A DNA stretch of 64,000 nucleotides from Folioceros fuciformis (lineage: Eukaryota; Anthocerotophyta; Anthocerotopsida; Anthocerotales): contig JBNGIO010006320.1 in the NCBI GenBank assembly GCA_049999805.1, positions 68,842 to 132,841 on the forward strand, given 5' to 3'. The translations under genes were made by a program, and so were the position numbers. Shown piece by piece: positions 22,695 through 32,783 of the stretch; the stretch's first letter is position 1; the number at the start of each line of letters is the position of its first letter. The notes below the pieces were generated by a model. The model searched no databases. It saw nothing but the letters and a program-made list of their open reading frames with translations, and was not told where the DNA came from.

Positions 22695-23550
22695 TCAAAC
22701 GACTTCGATAGTTCTGCTGGCCACGTTTTTCTCCTGCTCCACCACTTTAGAAATTATCACAGTGAGAACTCCATCCTGCAGTTTGGCGGAAATGCTGTCG
22801 AGGTTCGTGTTATATGGGAGCCAGAAGTCTCGAGTAAATCTTCCGGCGATGCGCTCCATCCTGTGCCACTGTGTCTTCTCACCCGCATTAGAATCCCTGA
22901 TGTGTCGGTCTCCCGTAATAGTCAGGACGTGATCTTCTGATAAATGAACTTTAAGATCTTGCTTCGTCACACCTGTTCAACGAACAAATCACATCGATGC
23001 TCAAGAACCTGAAACTTACATGTATCCCCTGGACACTAGAGCAAACATTCACATCAACTTCAACAATCAACCGCAGTTGTGCGAAAAAAACTTGACTCCC
23101 GACACAACAGCCAACCGTAGCTGTGCGACAGCGAACTTGACCCCCGCCGCACAGACAGGCGCAGGGGTGCAGGTCCTCTGGATCCGGATCCGGAGAGCCA
23201 ACAGGCGGCAAGTCAGAGCTCAGATTGTCAGAGTACAATTTCGAGGGGAAAGAACCGACTCCCTAATTTGTTCCAACTTCCGAGAACCATAGGCGCTCAC
23301 CGGGAAGATCAACCTGGAACACATGCTCGCAAGGAGTTTCAGACCAGTCGACATCCACGTTATAAAGAAGGACCGAATCGAATACATCCCAATCGGCGCC
23401 GGCCCGGAAAGCTTCAAGAGAGGCCGTCCGATCCTTGCAACACGTCCTGCACCACTTGGGATGAACCGCTGATGCAAACGGAGGTACAGGCGAAGGTGCA
23501 AACGGAGGAAAAATTGGAGCGCCGAACGGAGGTACATGAGCTTCAGACAT
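22695..23550 (-). CDS. divergent small heat-shock protein (HSP20), copy 3
   Basis: Two exons: 23550-23301 and 22972-22695. Exon 1 has a Pro/Phe-rich N-terminal arm (PPFGAPIFPPFAPSPVPPF), unlike copies 1 and 2, then DVDWSETPCEHVFQVDLPG. Exon 2 continues VTKQDLKVHLSEDHVLTITG, then WHRMERIAGRFTRDFWLP and DGVLTVIISK, ending RTIEVV. The usual RRFRLP is changed to RDFWLP and the N-terminal arm is atypical, so this copy has diverged, possibly to a different partner set. It lies in tandem with copy 2 on the same strand and keeps the same intron position. Confidence 0.87.
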
Positions 23551-23661
23551 GGTCGAAGCAAATGGACAAGAAGACAGCGAACGTGAGCTTCAAGAGCAAA
23601 AGAGACGTATCGCTCGGATTGCGCGACAACGTGGTACCAGTGCCAGGCGCAGCACCTTGTA

Positions 23662-23669
23662 ATTTATAT
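23662..23669 (-). promoter_or_regulatory. TATA box of sHSP copy 3
   Basis: Minus strand reads ATATAAAT, about 113 bp upstream of the ATG and just downstream of a perfect two-unit HSE. Confidence 0.6.
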
Positions 23670-23686
23670 TCAGAGTCCGATTAGAA

Positions 23687-23694
23687 GAAGCTTC
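23687..23694 (-). promoter_or_regulatory. heat-shock element of sHSP copy 3
   Basis: GAAGCTTC is a perfect palindromic nGAAnnTTCn unit, with an extra GAA beside it on the plus strand. It lies about 20 bp upstream of the TATA box, as in plant heat-shock promoters. Confidence 0.6.
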
Positions 23695-23948
23695 TAGGTA
23701 CAGATGACAAGGATACAAGAAGAGTAACGAGAGGCATGCATCCAGGTGGTTAGCAGTAAGCATGGAGACGCATGTAGCCCTCGATGTAGTTTGAGGATAC
23801 CTCCATTAGGTTCGTAAGGTTCTTGATGATAATGAGATCAAGCTGGAAGATTTTTTATTTTATGGGAAATCTTCGTAGTTCAAGAGATAGGCATATAAAT
23901 GTGTATTCATTTGGCCTCCATATTCAACAAGCCTTCCTTACTACATAC

Positions 23949-24070
23949 GAGACGAAATGAGGCCTTACTCCAAACGAGACGAAATGAGGCCTTAGTACAA
24001 AGGAGACAAAATGAGGCCTTACTACAACCGAGATAAAATGAGGCCTTACTACATATGAGACGAAATGAGG
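23949..24070. repeat. 27-bp tandem repeat, about 4.5 copies
   Basis: Units beginning gagacgaaatgaggcctta start at 23949, 23976, 24003, 24030 and 24057 (period 27, few substitutions). Confidence 0.9.
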
Positions 24071-24806
24071 ACGAGTAGAGATGTTGCCGTTGAGTTTGCT
24101 AGCAGGCTATTTGGAGGCCTAGGGCCACAATGTGTGTCCCTATTTTGTCTTCCAAGGAAGAGTATCTTATTGAAAGGGAGGTTGAAAACCTATGTATCCT
24201 AAATATATTTTATTTAAAAAGATAAAAAAACTCTCTTTCCCAAACATTTACAAGGAAAAAACCTGGAGAGCATTGAAAGCCAAGAGGAACTAGCCCCACA
24301 ATCCTACAATTGTGTTGCTTTGTAGTTTTTTTCACACTTTCATGTGGCTTTGAGAAGGAGCATGTCACCCACACTTAATTTGCAATAGATTTTGGTAGCT
24401 CTTGCATTTATTTGTGAAGGCTTTTGATCTAACATGTGTTCGCTTTGCAAGCACTATATCACATGCAGACACGCTACGTTGGACTATTTGACATGTATGC
24501 AAGAGCAACATCGGGCAGAAATGTGCAGGACAATGGAAGTGAGGTACTTTCTTGAATCTAGGCGGTGGTACAAACTACCAGCCTTCGAGACCTCGGGGTA
24601 ACTATCAACGTCAAAGGCAATTACAATGGGGAGTACACTTGCATCCATCAGCCGAGGAATCTAAAGAAGAAAGGTGTTTGGTTCGAGAAGGGGATTAATC
24701 GTTGTTTCACCTACAAGAGAACCCTAGCAAGGGATGATAAGGAATTTTGCTCCATCCACTACTACATCAAGTAGAATAGCAATGATTGCCTGCTACCCGA
24801 AGTAGC
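24071..24806. other. AT-rich stretch, no supported gene
   Basis: Contains one short open frame (24565-24774) without recognisable features. Probably decayed repeat sequence. Confidence 0.4.
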
Positions 24807-24981
24807 ACATTTGCTTCGTCTATTGCTACGTCAAGCGAACAACATTTGCCCCATCCATTGCTACATCAAGTGAACAACATTTGCTCCGTCCACTGCTACA
24901 TCAAGCAACCAACATTTGCCCCGTCCACTGCTACATCAAGCGAACAACATTTGCTTCATTCACTTCTACATCAGGATGATT
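24807..24981. repeat. 35-bp tandem repeat, 5 copies
   Basis: Units starting acatttgc at 24807, 24842, 24877, 24912 and 24947 (period 35), containing 'gctacatcaagcgaaca'. Followed by the dispersed phrase tttgactcctaccttaag, which recurs near 25430 and 25500. Confidence 0.9.
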
Positions 24982-25084
24982 TGACTCCTACCTTAAGTAA
25001 TGTTAAAAGTGATTTATTACAATAAATCAAAATAAGTTCATGAAGAGTGCCCTAAACTAGTCTACATGAAAGGTGCCCTAAAAA

Positions 25085-25330
25085 TGAGTTTTCTAAATAA
25101 GGACTAAGAAGCATCTTCTAGATAAAGACAAAGAAGCATCTTGAAGGGGCAAGCCAAAGTCAAGCCCACAAGAGAAGGGGCAAGTCAAGGACCAATAACA
25201 TGGAAGGTCTAGGAGCTTATAAAGGCCTAGCCTACCCAAGGGTACTGCATACTTGTGTGTAGGCTTGTGTGCCATCTTGTTGTACGAATGTGCCTAGAAC
25301 ACTTATGTCCCATATTGTGTGGGAACATTG
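25085..25330 (+). mobile_element. possible LTR-type promoter remnant
   Basis: Short direct repeats (aagaagcatctt twice, ggggcaag twice) precede a TATA-like cttataaagg near 25216. Layout resembles U3/R of a retrotransposon LTR, but no paired LTR or internal coding region was found. Confidence 0.25.
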
Positions 25331-25565
25331 AATGGCCTCTTTGTAAAGGCCTAGATCCTTGGTTTCCTAACAAGTAGAACAAGGATGATTGACCAAGCTC
25401 CAATAGATCGAAGCGGAATAGGAATGATTTGACTCCTACCTTAAGCAAAATAACGGTGATTGACCAAGCTCCAATAGTTTGAAGTGAAACAGGGATGATC
25501 TGACTCCTACCTTAAGTAGAACAAGGAGGATTGATAAACCCTAAATCCTAAATTCAATAGTTCGA

Positions 25566-25855
25566 AGTGTCTTTGCAACAACCTGGTTAAATTTGGTAGA
25601 CAAGTAATTGGTTAGTTAGTTATGTGAACCCGGTTGCAAGTGTCTTTGCAACAACCTAGTTAATTTTGGTAGACAAGTAATTGGTTAGTTAGTTATCTGA
25701 ACCCGGTTGCAAGTGCCTTTGCAACAACCTGGTTAATTTTGGTAGACAAGTAATTGGTTAGTTGGTTATCTGGACCCGGTTGCAAGTGTCTTTGCAACAA
25801 CCTGGTTAAACAAGTAATTGGTTAGTTGGTTATCTGAACCCGGTTGCAGGTGTAC
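25566..25855. repeat. 73-bp tandem repeat, about 4 copies
   Basis: Units starting agtg(t/c)ctttgcaacaac at 25566, 25639, 25712 and 25785 (period 73). The last copy has an internal deletion. Copies differ at only a few positions, so the array is young. Confidence 0.92.
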
Positions 25856-26319
25856 AATTGATCGATTTGTTATCCAGTACCTGGACCAAACTTGTTTTAC
25901 GTCTTCTAGGTTGCTGCCAATCCTCAATAACTATCCCCATTTCTGATAGCCAATGTTGTCAACCATGCGGATCGCAATAAAAACCCACATTACGTGCTTA
26001 ACCCTTAATGTGAAGAGCTAGTCATTCATGGCTCCAAAGTTGTCCAGTCTCGTTGGTGCGCCCTATGAGGAGCTGGTTATTCCCGGTTGCAGAGCAGGTG
26101 CAGACTCACTAGCCCGATTCCCCCAAGTGGAGTGCCATGACAAGTAGAGGGTGAATTCTTAGCTTTAAACAGATCAATGGGTGAGTGTTTTTCTTCGGGT
26201 GAATTCCATATACCCCATGAACCAAGTAGTAAGAAGAAATTATCTTTGATGATGGGGCAAAAGAAAAAAAAATTATTATACAAAGATGCTCATAGTAAAG
26301 CTACTAATTGAGAGGTTAG

Positions 26320-27801
26320 TGCTTGGGCTTCTCATCAATTCAGCATGCCAGTTTTTGTGATGACTGTAGGTTGAATTTTTCAAGAAAGGAGATCTGTTTC
26401 GAAACGTCAAGGATTATGAAGCTAACTCTAAATAGAATATGGATACATTTCATCCCAAGGTTGAGGAGGCTTTGTTTTCATAGTTTTCAACGATGGAAGG
26501 AAATGTTACTATCTTTGATGATATGTTGTGTGAAATAGGAAAGGTTGGAAAAACCATTAACATTTTCTCATGGTTGGGTGGCAAAGTTTAAACAGCGACA
26601 TGGCATCAAGGGATATGTGAAACATGGAGAAGCTGGAAGCGTTCACACTTCACAAGTAGTCCAAGATAGAATGAAAGCTATGAAAAGTATCATGCGAGGA
26701 TATGAGCCTCAAGACATTTTTAACTTTGATGAAACAAGGTTATTCTATAGATTAGAACCAAACAAAACATTGGTCATGAAGAGATTAAGCAGGAAAAAAA
26801 CTCCAAAGGAAAGGTTGTTGCCTTGATAGCCAATATGGTTAGTAGTTATAAATTACTATCCTTTGTGATCAACGAATCCTTGAGGCCAAAAGCTTTCAGT
26901 AGTCGCAACATTGTATAATTGGAAAATCTGGGTATTCATTGGTCAGCAAACTTAAATGCTTGGATGTCGGTACCTTTATTTGAGCAATTTATTCTCTTTC
27001 TTTATGCAAACATGAAAGTTAGGGCCTACTAATGCCTTGCTTCTTTTGGATAATGCTCTTGTTCATAATCTATCAATTGAGACACAAAGTAGGCTTCAAA
27101 TTTATTGATTTTTTTCCTTTTGATGTTATGGCTCATTACCAATCTCTGGATGTAGCCATTATACAGTCGTTTAAGGCTAATCATAGGAAAAGCGTCATTT
27201 GACATCAAATCCAAGAGATTCAAAATGGTAACTCTCGTAGTATTGATGTATATCATTTTTGTGACTATGTTTGAAAAAGCTTTGGCATATTGATATTAAA
27301 GGGAAAATCATTAAAAATTGTTAGAAACACTCTGGGTTATAGTAAGAGAGAGCAGTGATAACATGTCGGATATAGACTCGAATCGAGTTAGTTTTGAGAC
27401 ATGGAATGTACACAACGATGATGAGCAACATCAAGACAACTAAGCAACATGAAGATTTGTTCAATAGAGATTACGCAGAAATAGAAATGTGTCTTTGTCA
27501 ACTAAGGGATTTGGGACTTGAAACAACAAGATGGACCCCCACTATCTCTACACAAGAATTTGCTCAGTATGAGATGAGAAATGTATGTGCTAACTTTTCT
27601 ATTCTTGATGTAGATGACATACTGGCTTCTATTCAATCTCCACTCGAAAATGAAGTTGTGAATATTAAAAATTCTTCTAAAGAATATTATCCAGAAAGGG
27701 CTATTTTACATCGTACTCAAGTAGAAGATGCACTTGAGATCATAAGCATATTTTTGGAGGAAAAACCAAATGATATGATCTCTATAATTAAGAATTTATA
27801 A
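26320..27801 (+). pseudogene. decayed Tigger/pogo-type (DDE_1) transposase
   Basis: Coding is split over several frames with stops between them. Recognisable pieces are a CENP-B-like HTH tail (HGWVAKFKQRHGIKGY, about 26570), then IFNFDETRLFYRLEPNKT (first catalytic Asp, about 26720). Next is TNALLLLDNALVHN (second Asp, about 27030), then YQSLDVAIIQSFKANHRK (third acidic residue, about 27150). A C-terminal segment (27394-27801) ends AILHRTQVEDALEIISIFLE and matches the tail of these transposases. Cut-and-paste DNA transposon enzyme by family, inactive here. Terminal inverted repeats were not identified. AT-rich like its surroundings. Confidence 0.75.
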
Positions 27802-27899
27802 CAAATTGAGAATTTTTTTTTAAAAAGGTGGTCATCTTTGAAACGAGTAGAAATAACCCGTTTTCTTACTCCAATTTAAATTTTATTTCTTATTTATTT

Positions 27900-28510
27900 T
27901 AAAAGTATTATAGTAATAGCATAAGGTGGTATAAGTGAAATAAGGTGAAAGTTAAAAGTAGAAAGATGAAAGCTAAATCTAGAGCTGTCTTGATGAAGAA
28001 GCAAGTATGCTTCTTGCTGCCTTTGGAAACAAATTGTGTGTTCCAGGCAAAACCTCCTAAGAAGGATGGAGTTGTAATGACCACTAGTATTCTAGGATGA
28101 GTGGTGTGTATCATACCCAGTTTTAGCAGTGGCTTAGCTGTGGAGTATAAATAGGCGAGTGTTAGGGTCTTAAGGATATATTGTGATACACTGATACACA
28201 AAGAGGCAGACAGTGAGAAGTCTAGCCTGGAGGCATAGCTGTGGAGGGCTTGAAGAGCAAGCTTGTCAGATAGAGTCAAGGGCAGTAGCCAGTGGGGCGT
28301 AGATCGCCAGACTCTTTGTAAGTATCTGGAATAAAGAGCAGCACCTAGAGGAGGTGGTCTGCGAGTCGTCAGTAGACGGCGGGCTACTTGGAGCCTATAC
28401 TAAGTCGTGTGAGAGGGAGTGAGTGAATTGCAAGTGGAGCGCTGCGGAGTGTTTAGACGAGATTCGAGGCCGTTGCTTCCTTTTAAGCTGCGTAAGGAAG
28501 GGGGCATTAC
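27900..28510 (+). mobile_element. possible solo LTR
   Basis: An AT-rich leader runs into TATAAATAG (about 28146), then a GC-richer transcribed-looking stretch with AATAAAG near 28330, followed by a G-rich tail. This order (U3, TATA, R, polyadenylation signal, U5) is LTR-like. No second copy or primer-binding site was found. Confidence 0.3.
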
Positions 28511-28839
28511 TATTATAATACTTATATTTATATATTTAATAAAATATAATATATATCACAATATATAAAATATGTTTATAATTTCTATATTTTAAATTAT
28601 TTTGATAAATATTTGAATTCATTAATGGTTACACCTCCCTAAATGTTACCCAGTGCCCTACTCCCAACTAGCATTTAGGGAGGGTGGACTGCATGCTAAG
28701 TTACCCTTGTCAGCAAGCGAACCCTGCACCATTACGGCTTGCGAATTGTGATCCCAAAATTCTAAGCTTACCAACGTCGTCTTCGTGCATTCAATGCAGA
28801 GGTGGCCTGACTAATTGACCGCATCCCCCGGTTGACAAT

Positions 28840-29290
28840 TGAGTGTGGTGCGGGAGCTGCGAGCGCGGTGTGGTGGAGCTGCGAGGACCGCGAGCGCGGT
28901 GTGGTGGAGCTGCAAGGACCGCGAGCGCGGTGCGGGGGAGCTGCAACGCCTACTAGCGCGATGTGGGGGAGCTGCAAGGCCTACGAGTGCAGTGCGGGGG
29001 AGCTGCAAGGGCTCCGAGCGCAAGGCGGGGGAGCTGCCAGGGCTCCGTGCGCGGTGCGGGGGGGCTGCAAGGGCTGCGAGCGCGGTGCAGGGGCTGCACA
29101 AGCTGCGAGCGCAGTGCGGGGGCTGCACAACCTGCGAGCGCGGTGCGAGGGCTGCACGAGCTGCAAGTGCAGTGTAGGTGCTCCATGAGCTACGAATGTA
29201 GTGCGGGGGTGCGCGAGCTAGGAGTGCAATGCAGAGTGGGGCTACGTGAGCTACAAGTGCAATGCGGGGCTGCGCGAGCTACAAGTTCTG
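28840..29290. repeat. GC-rich 31-bp minisatellite
   Basis: Units around gagcgcggtgcgggggagctgc start at 28861, 28892, 28923, 28954, 28985 and 29016 (period 31). They then shorten to roughly 24-25 bp and decay by about 29290. Because 31 is not a multiple of 3, reading frames rotate and stay open on both strands, so the Ala/Arg/Cys-rich open frames here are repeat artefacts. Confidence 0.9.
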
Positions 29291-29494
29291 GGAGTGCACT
29301 TGGAGGTGTTAGGATGATGGAAACCTCAAGTGAGGCAATTGGAGCTTGGTAGCAAGCACCATGCCTAGACAAGCAGGGCAGCAAGAAACTTGAAGCTATG
29401 GTAGTGGCAGTGGTAGCCCCAGTTGTAGTAGTGACATGTGGTAGTGGTAACCCCAGCTGCGACATAGGGTTGCGCTCACCGTGGGCAAACCTCA

Positions 29495-30072
29495 TTGGAG
29501 TCACTTAAGCTGTTTGGGGTAGGTTGTGTGCAGAACCCCATCGAGGTAGAGGAAGGCCACGAAGACCACATTTTAAGAGCAAAGGACAGGGAGGGCATCT
29601 ACGCGGCCCCCATCCTCGGAAAGGCGAAGGTAGAGATAGCAGGTGGCATGGAGGAGGGTGAAGGTGGAAACCTCGTTGCTACGAAAGCCACAACTAACGA
29701 GGCGGGGGATGGGGAGAGTGGAGTAGCAAGAGGACACAGCACAGAATCTAGCTCGCCTAGGAGAAGGCAACCGCGAAGGCGAATGAGGGAAGTGACATAC
29801 ATGGAGATGTCTTCAGGAGAAGAAGAAGAGGAGAGGAGAGGAGGCGAACCCGACTACGAGGAGCTGCACCAAGAGGGGCAAGCATGCGTCGAGGAATAGG
29901 GGGTGGGAGTGATAGTGCTAATAAAATGAAGGATCTAGTCCGCAATGTGCTATTATTGGTGGGTTTATTGCAAGCGGCTGTGCAAACTTTGGTAGAAGGG
30001 ACCGATTGTCTCATGGCAGGGATCCACACTGTACAGGCATGTATCGACGCTCTAAAGGTGAGTCTAGAGTAA
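29495..30072 (+). other. low-confidence open frames, possibly retroelement-derived
   Basis: Two overlapping frames. The first, 29495-29899, is acidic/basic with EEEEERR and RRRQPRRRMRE. The second, 29884-30072, has a hydrophobic helix VLLLVGLLQAAVQTLV. Located amid repeats; composition is reminiscent of gag-like ORFs but no diagnostic motif was seen. Confidence 0.2.
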
Positions 30073-30443
30073 GCAGCTATGAAGCTTAAAGAATTGTAGG
30101 GATCTGGAGCATTCGGCTACAAATCTTCAAAGAATTGTAGAGGACCTGGATGGGCAAATTGGGGCTCTAGCAATGTTAAAAGCAAGTTTAGGAGTTGGCA
30201 AGCCACATGATTTTGGACCCTTGGACCCTCCTTGTTTTGGTACGCACGACATGTGATTTTGGACCCTTGGACCCCTCCCTGTTTTGCTCCTGTTGGTTGC
30301 AATGACAACGAGATTTTTGTTGTTGCTGATTGCAATGTGAGATTCAGATTCCTCGTTTTGTGTAAGGATCTTCATTTCTTGTTTGTGTTTGGTTCACTTT
30401 CTTCTTGCGTTCAAGATGGGGGGCCCGAATAAGCCCCAAGGCA

Positions 30444-30600
30444 AGCCTGATCCGAAAACTAGACAGCGCGAGCCCGATCCGAAACCTAGACAGTGCAAGC
30501 CCGATNNNNNNNNNNCCGATCCGAAACCTAGACAGTGCAAGCCCGATCCGAAACCTAGACAGTGCAAGCCCGATCCAAAACCTAGACAGTGCAGACCCGA
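30444..30600. repeat. 27-bp tandem repeat interrupted by a 10-N gap
   Basis: Units ccgatccgaaacctagacag... recur with period 27 on both sides of a 10-N gap (30506-30515). The gap length is arbitrary, so copy number is unknown. Confidence 0.88.
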
Positions 30601-31443
30601 TCGTAGGTCGCACATTGGTAAACCCCAAACCTACCTGCATGCCAAAGGATGCTAAACCCCAAACTTGAAACGATCGCCGTACACCGCCCACAGGCGGTCA
30701 GAGCCCAGGAAGAGCATGATTGAGATGATAAATGGACGGGTTGGTTGCACCAACAACCTGAAATTGCACCAAAGGGGACAACCTGAAATTACACCGAAAG
30801 GGACAGCCTTAAACAGGGAAAACTGGAAGCACATCCGAAAAGATACCCCAGAACAAAATGTGTCCTGCCACACATGGCTTCTTCCAAGGCGCTATCCACA
30901 TTATCTCTAAATTCCAAGTAAGTTCCAAGGGCCCATCTACATTAACTCGAACCTCCAAGTAAGCTGTAGTCCTCGAGAGTCATTCCTTGGAGACATCAGC
31001 ATTAGGTGGACTGGAAGGACAACTTGCATACACCAGGATTAGGTGGAGGGACAACTTTCAAAACCAGTATTAGTGGAGGGACAACTTGCAGCCCCTTGAG
31101 GACCCTTGAGGCCTATTGTTGATGTTTCAAGTTTGTCCCTCACCGTTTAAAGGCCTGGAGTCTTGGTCATAATTGTCGCCTTAAACTGTTGGAAGGACTG
31201 ATGTTGCGTACACTCACACAGACACAAACTAGCCTCAAGTTTGGATCGCAATTCTACCGAGCTTAAAAGATTTGAGATTGCGATTCGACACAGCTTAAAA
31301 GACTTGGTATTGAACGACCTAGGTGAACCGCAGTTTCACAAGCCATGCATTCTAGCACTCACGCTAACAGGTACTCAGTCCAGCATTCGATGGGGAGCCT
31401 TTCACCGACTTGGCAATCAACCCAAACCACTAATAGATCCCAA
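30601..31443. other. intergenic, short direct repeats
   Basis: Contains repeated phrases such as gtggagggacaact (about 31033 and 31070) and ttaaaagacttg/ttaaaagatttg. No gene supported. Confidence 0.4.
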
Positions 31444-32121
31444 TCAGGTGGAACCTTGAGGCCGATTACCATCTCCAGGATGTCCCCTGCTTGGCAACAG
31501 ACTCAACCACTGCTCTTCAGGAAGAGATCGATCCCAATCAGGGCTAATCCCACCCAAAGTAATTCCCCTCATGGCATCAACGATAGCCCTACAACGTTCA
31601 GGAGGGAGGGGGGCAGACCTTCTTGCAGCATCTGCACGATCAGCCTCCTGAATTGCCCTTTCAGCCTCATTTCTCTTTCGCTCCTCCTCCTGTTCATCTT
31701 CACTGTCCACAAAAAGGGACTCGTCATGGTTGCCAGCCTGGTCCAGGAGCTCCAACCCGCTCACATTGCCATACACGTGAAAGTTCATGCCATTCACACT
31801 GATCACTCTACCTCCCGACAGAGGCTGGCTGCTCACTGCTGCAGTAGCCCCGTTCTCCAGAGGCTCGTAGCCATCAGAGCCCGAGGGATCTTCATCGCTT
31901 GCGTGGCTGGGGGCATCCGAGATGTAAGTGTACAGGAGCTCAGCTGTGACCAGTCCTAGCTGAGGGCCTTCTTCCTCTGCCTCACAAAGCATGGCAATCA
32001 GTTCGGCAAAGATTGCAGGCCGCCGGAGAGCGCCATCCCCAACCCTAGACGCAGCATCTGGCTCGAGCAACGGGGCGAGAGCACGACTCCAGGTCTGGTT
32101 GCTAGTTGGGAAGAGAACCAA
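31444..32121 (-). CDS. MEA1-like protein
   Basis: Single 225-residue frame on the minus strand. The middle has SDGYEPLENG and an acidic run SEDEQEEERKR. The C-terminus reads LPPERCRAIVDAMRGITLGG then SPDWDRSLPEEQWLSLL. The arrangement (GY-x-PL, acidic linker, then a C-terminal helix with PDW and a W near the end) matches the male-enhanced antigen 1 family (PF06910), a small conserved eukaryotic protein of unclear biochemical role. The N-terminal 35-40 residues look less conserved, and translation could instead begin at the Met of MLCEAEEEGPQ. No intron is needed. Confidence 0.7.
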   Translation of the reverse strand: MVLFPTSNQTWSRALAPLLEPDAASRVGDGALRRPAIFAELIAMLCEAEEEGPQLGLVTAELLYTYISDAPSHASDEDPSGSDGYEPLENGATAAVSSQPLSGGRVISVNGMNFHVYGNVSGLELLDQAGNHDESLFVDSEDEQEEERKRNEAERAIQEADRADAARRSAPLPPERCRAIVDAMRGITLGGISPDWDRSLPEEQWLSLLPSRGHPGDGNRPQGST

Positions 32122-32783
32122 TATGTATGCAGTTCTCTACATTGCTCCAAGGCAAGCCTAATGGACGTTGTGCTTGAGCATCCCGCTTCACCTCACCATA
32201 CAGTCCCCCAATGTGCACTTTCAGGAACTCATTCGAACTCCAAGCAAATTGCCACGCACAAGGACGACAGACAATGCCATACCTGCAGAGGGCGTCAAAG
32301 ATGGCGCCATGGACATGCGTGTTTCAGCGATCTGCACACTTGAACGATCCCTACTGTACTCCACGTCTACGCGGTCTACGTCTCCATGTTCCCGACGTCG
32401 GATGCAGCTGCCATCACAAACGTGGTGCAGTTATGGATCCCGCACTTAATCTTTGTACCGCCGACGACGCCGTTCTTTCTCTGGTTGGCATTGAATTAGA
32501 ACTTGAGTAAATTGGCGTGTGCACGGCATATTTCATTTGATTGTTCAAGGAGTTCACAAATTCGACAAGTAATCCGCTACTTAGCACAGTATCTCGTTCG
32601 TGACCGCTTATTGTGCTTTCTTCCTCGCAATGCCGATGTTCTACCGAAGAGAGCAATGAGAATCTGATGTCATGAGTCTTCGACTGCGTAAAAATGAATA
32701 GAAATATGGTAACTCTGGACAAAATTGGTCCTTCAAAGGCCTGACTAGTGCAACGCGGTGAACGATTCTAGGTCCCCAGAACG

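Noticed and set aside
23949-25855. CRISPR-like arrays (regular repeats of 27, 35 and 73 bp)
   Set aside because: Units are head-to-tail with no unique spacers, in a eukaryotic nuclear context. They are ordinary tandem repeats.
28832-29352. Long Ala/Arg/Cys-rich open frames on both strands
   Set aside because: They are products of a 31-bp repeat whose rotating frame avoids stops. No protein family resemblance.
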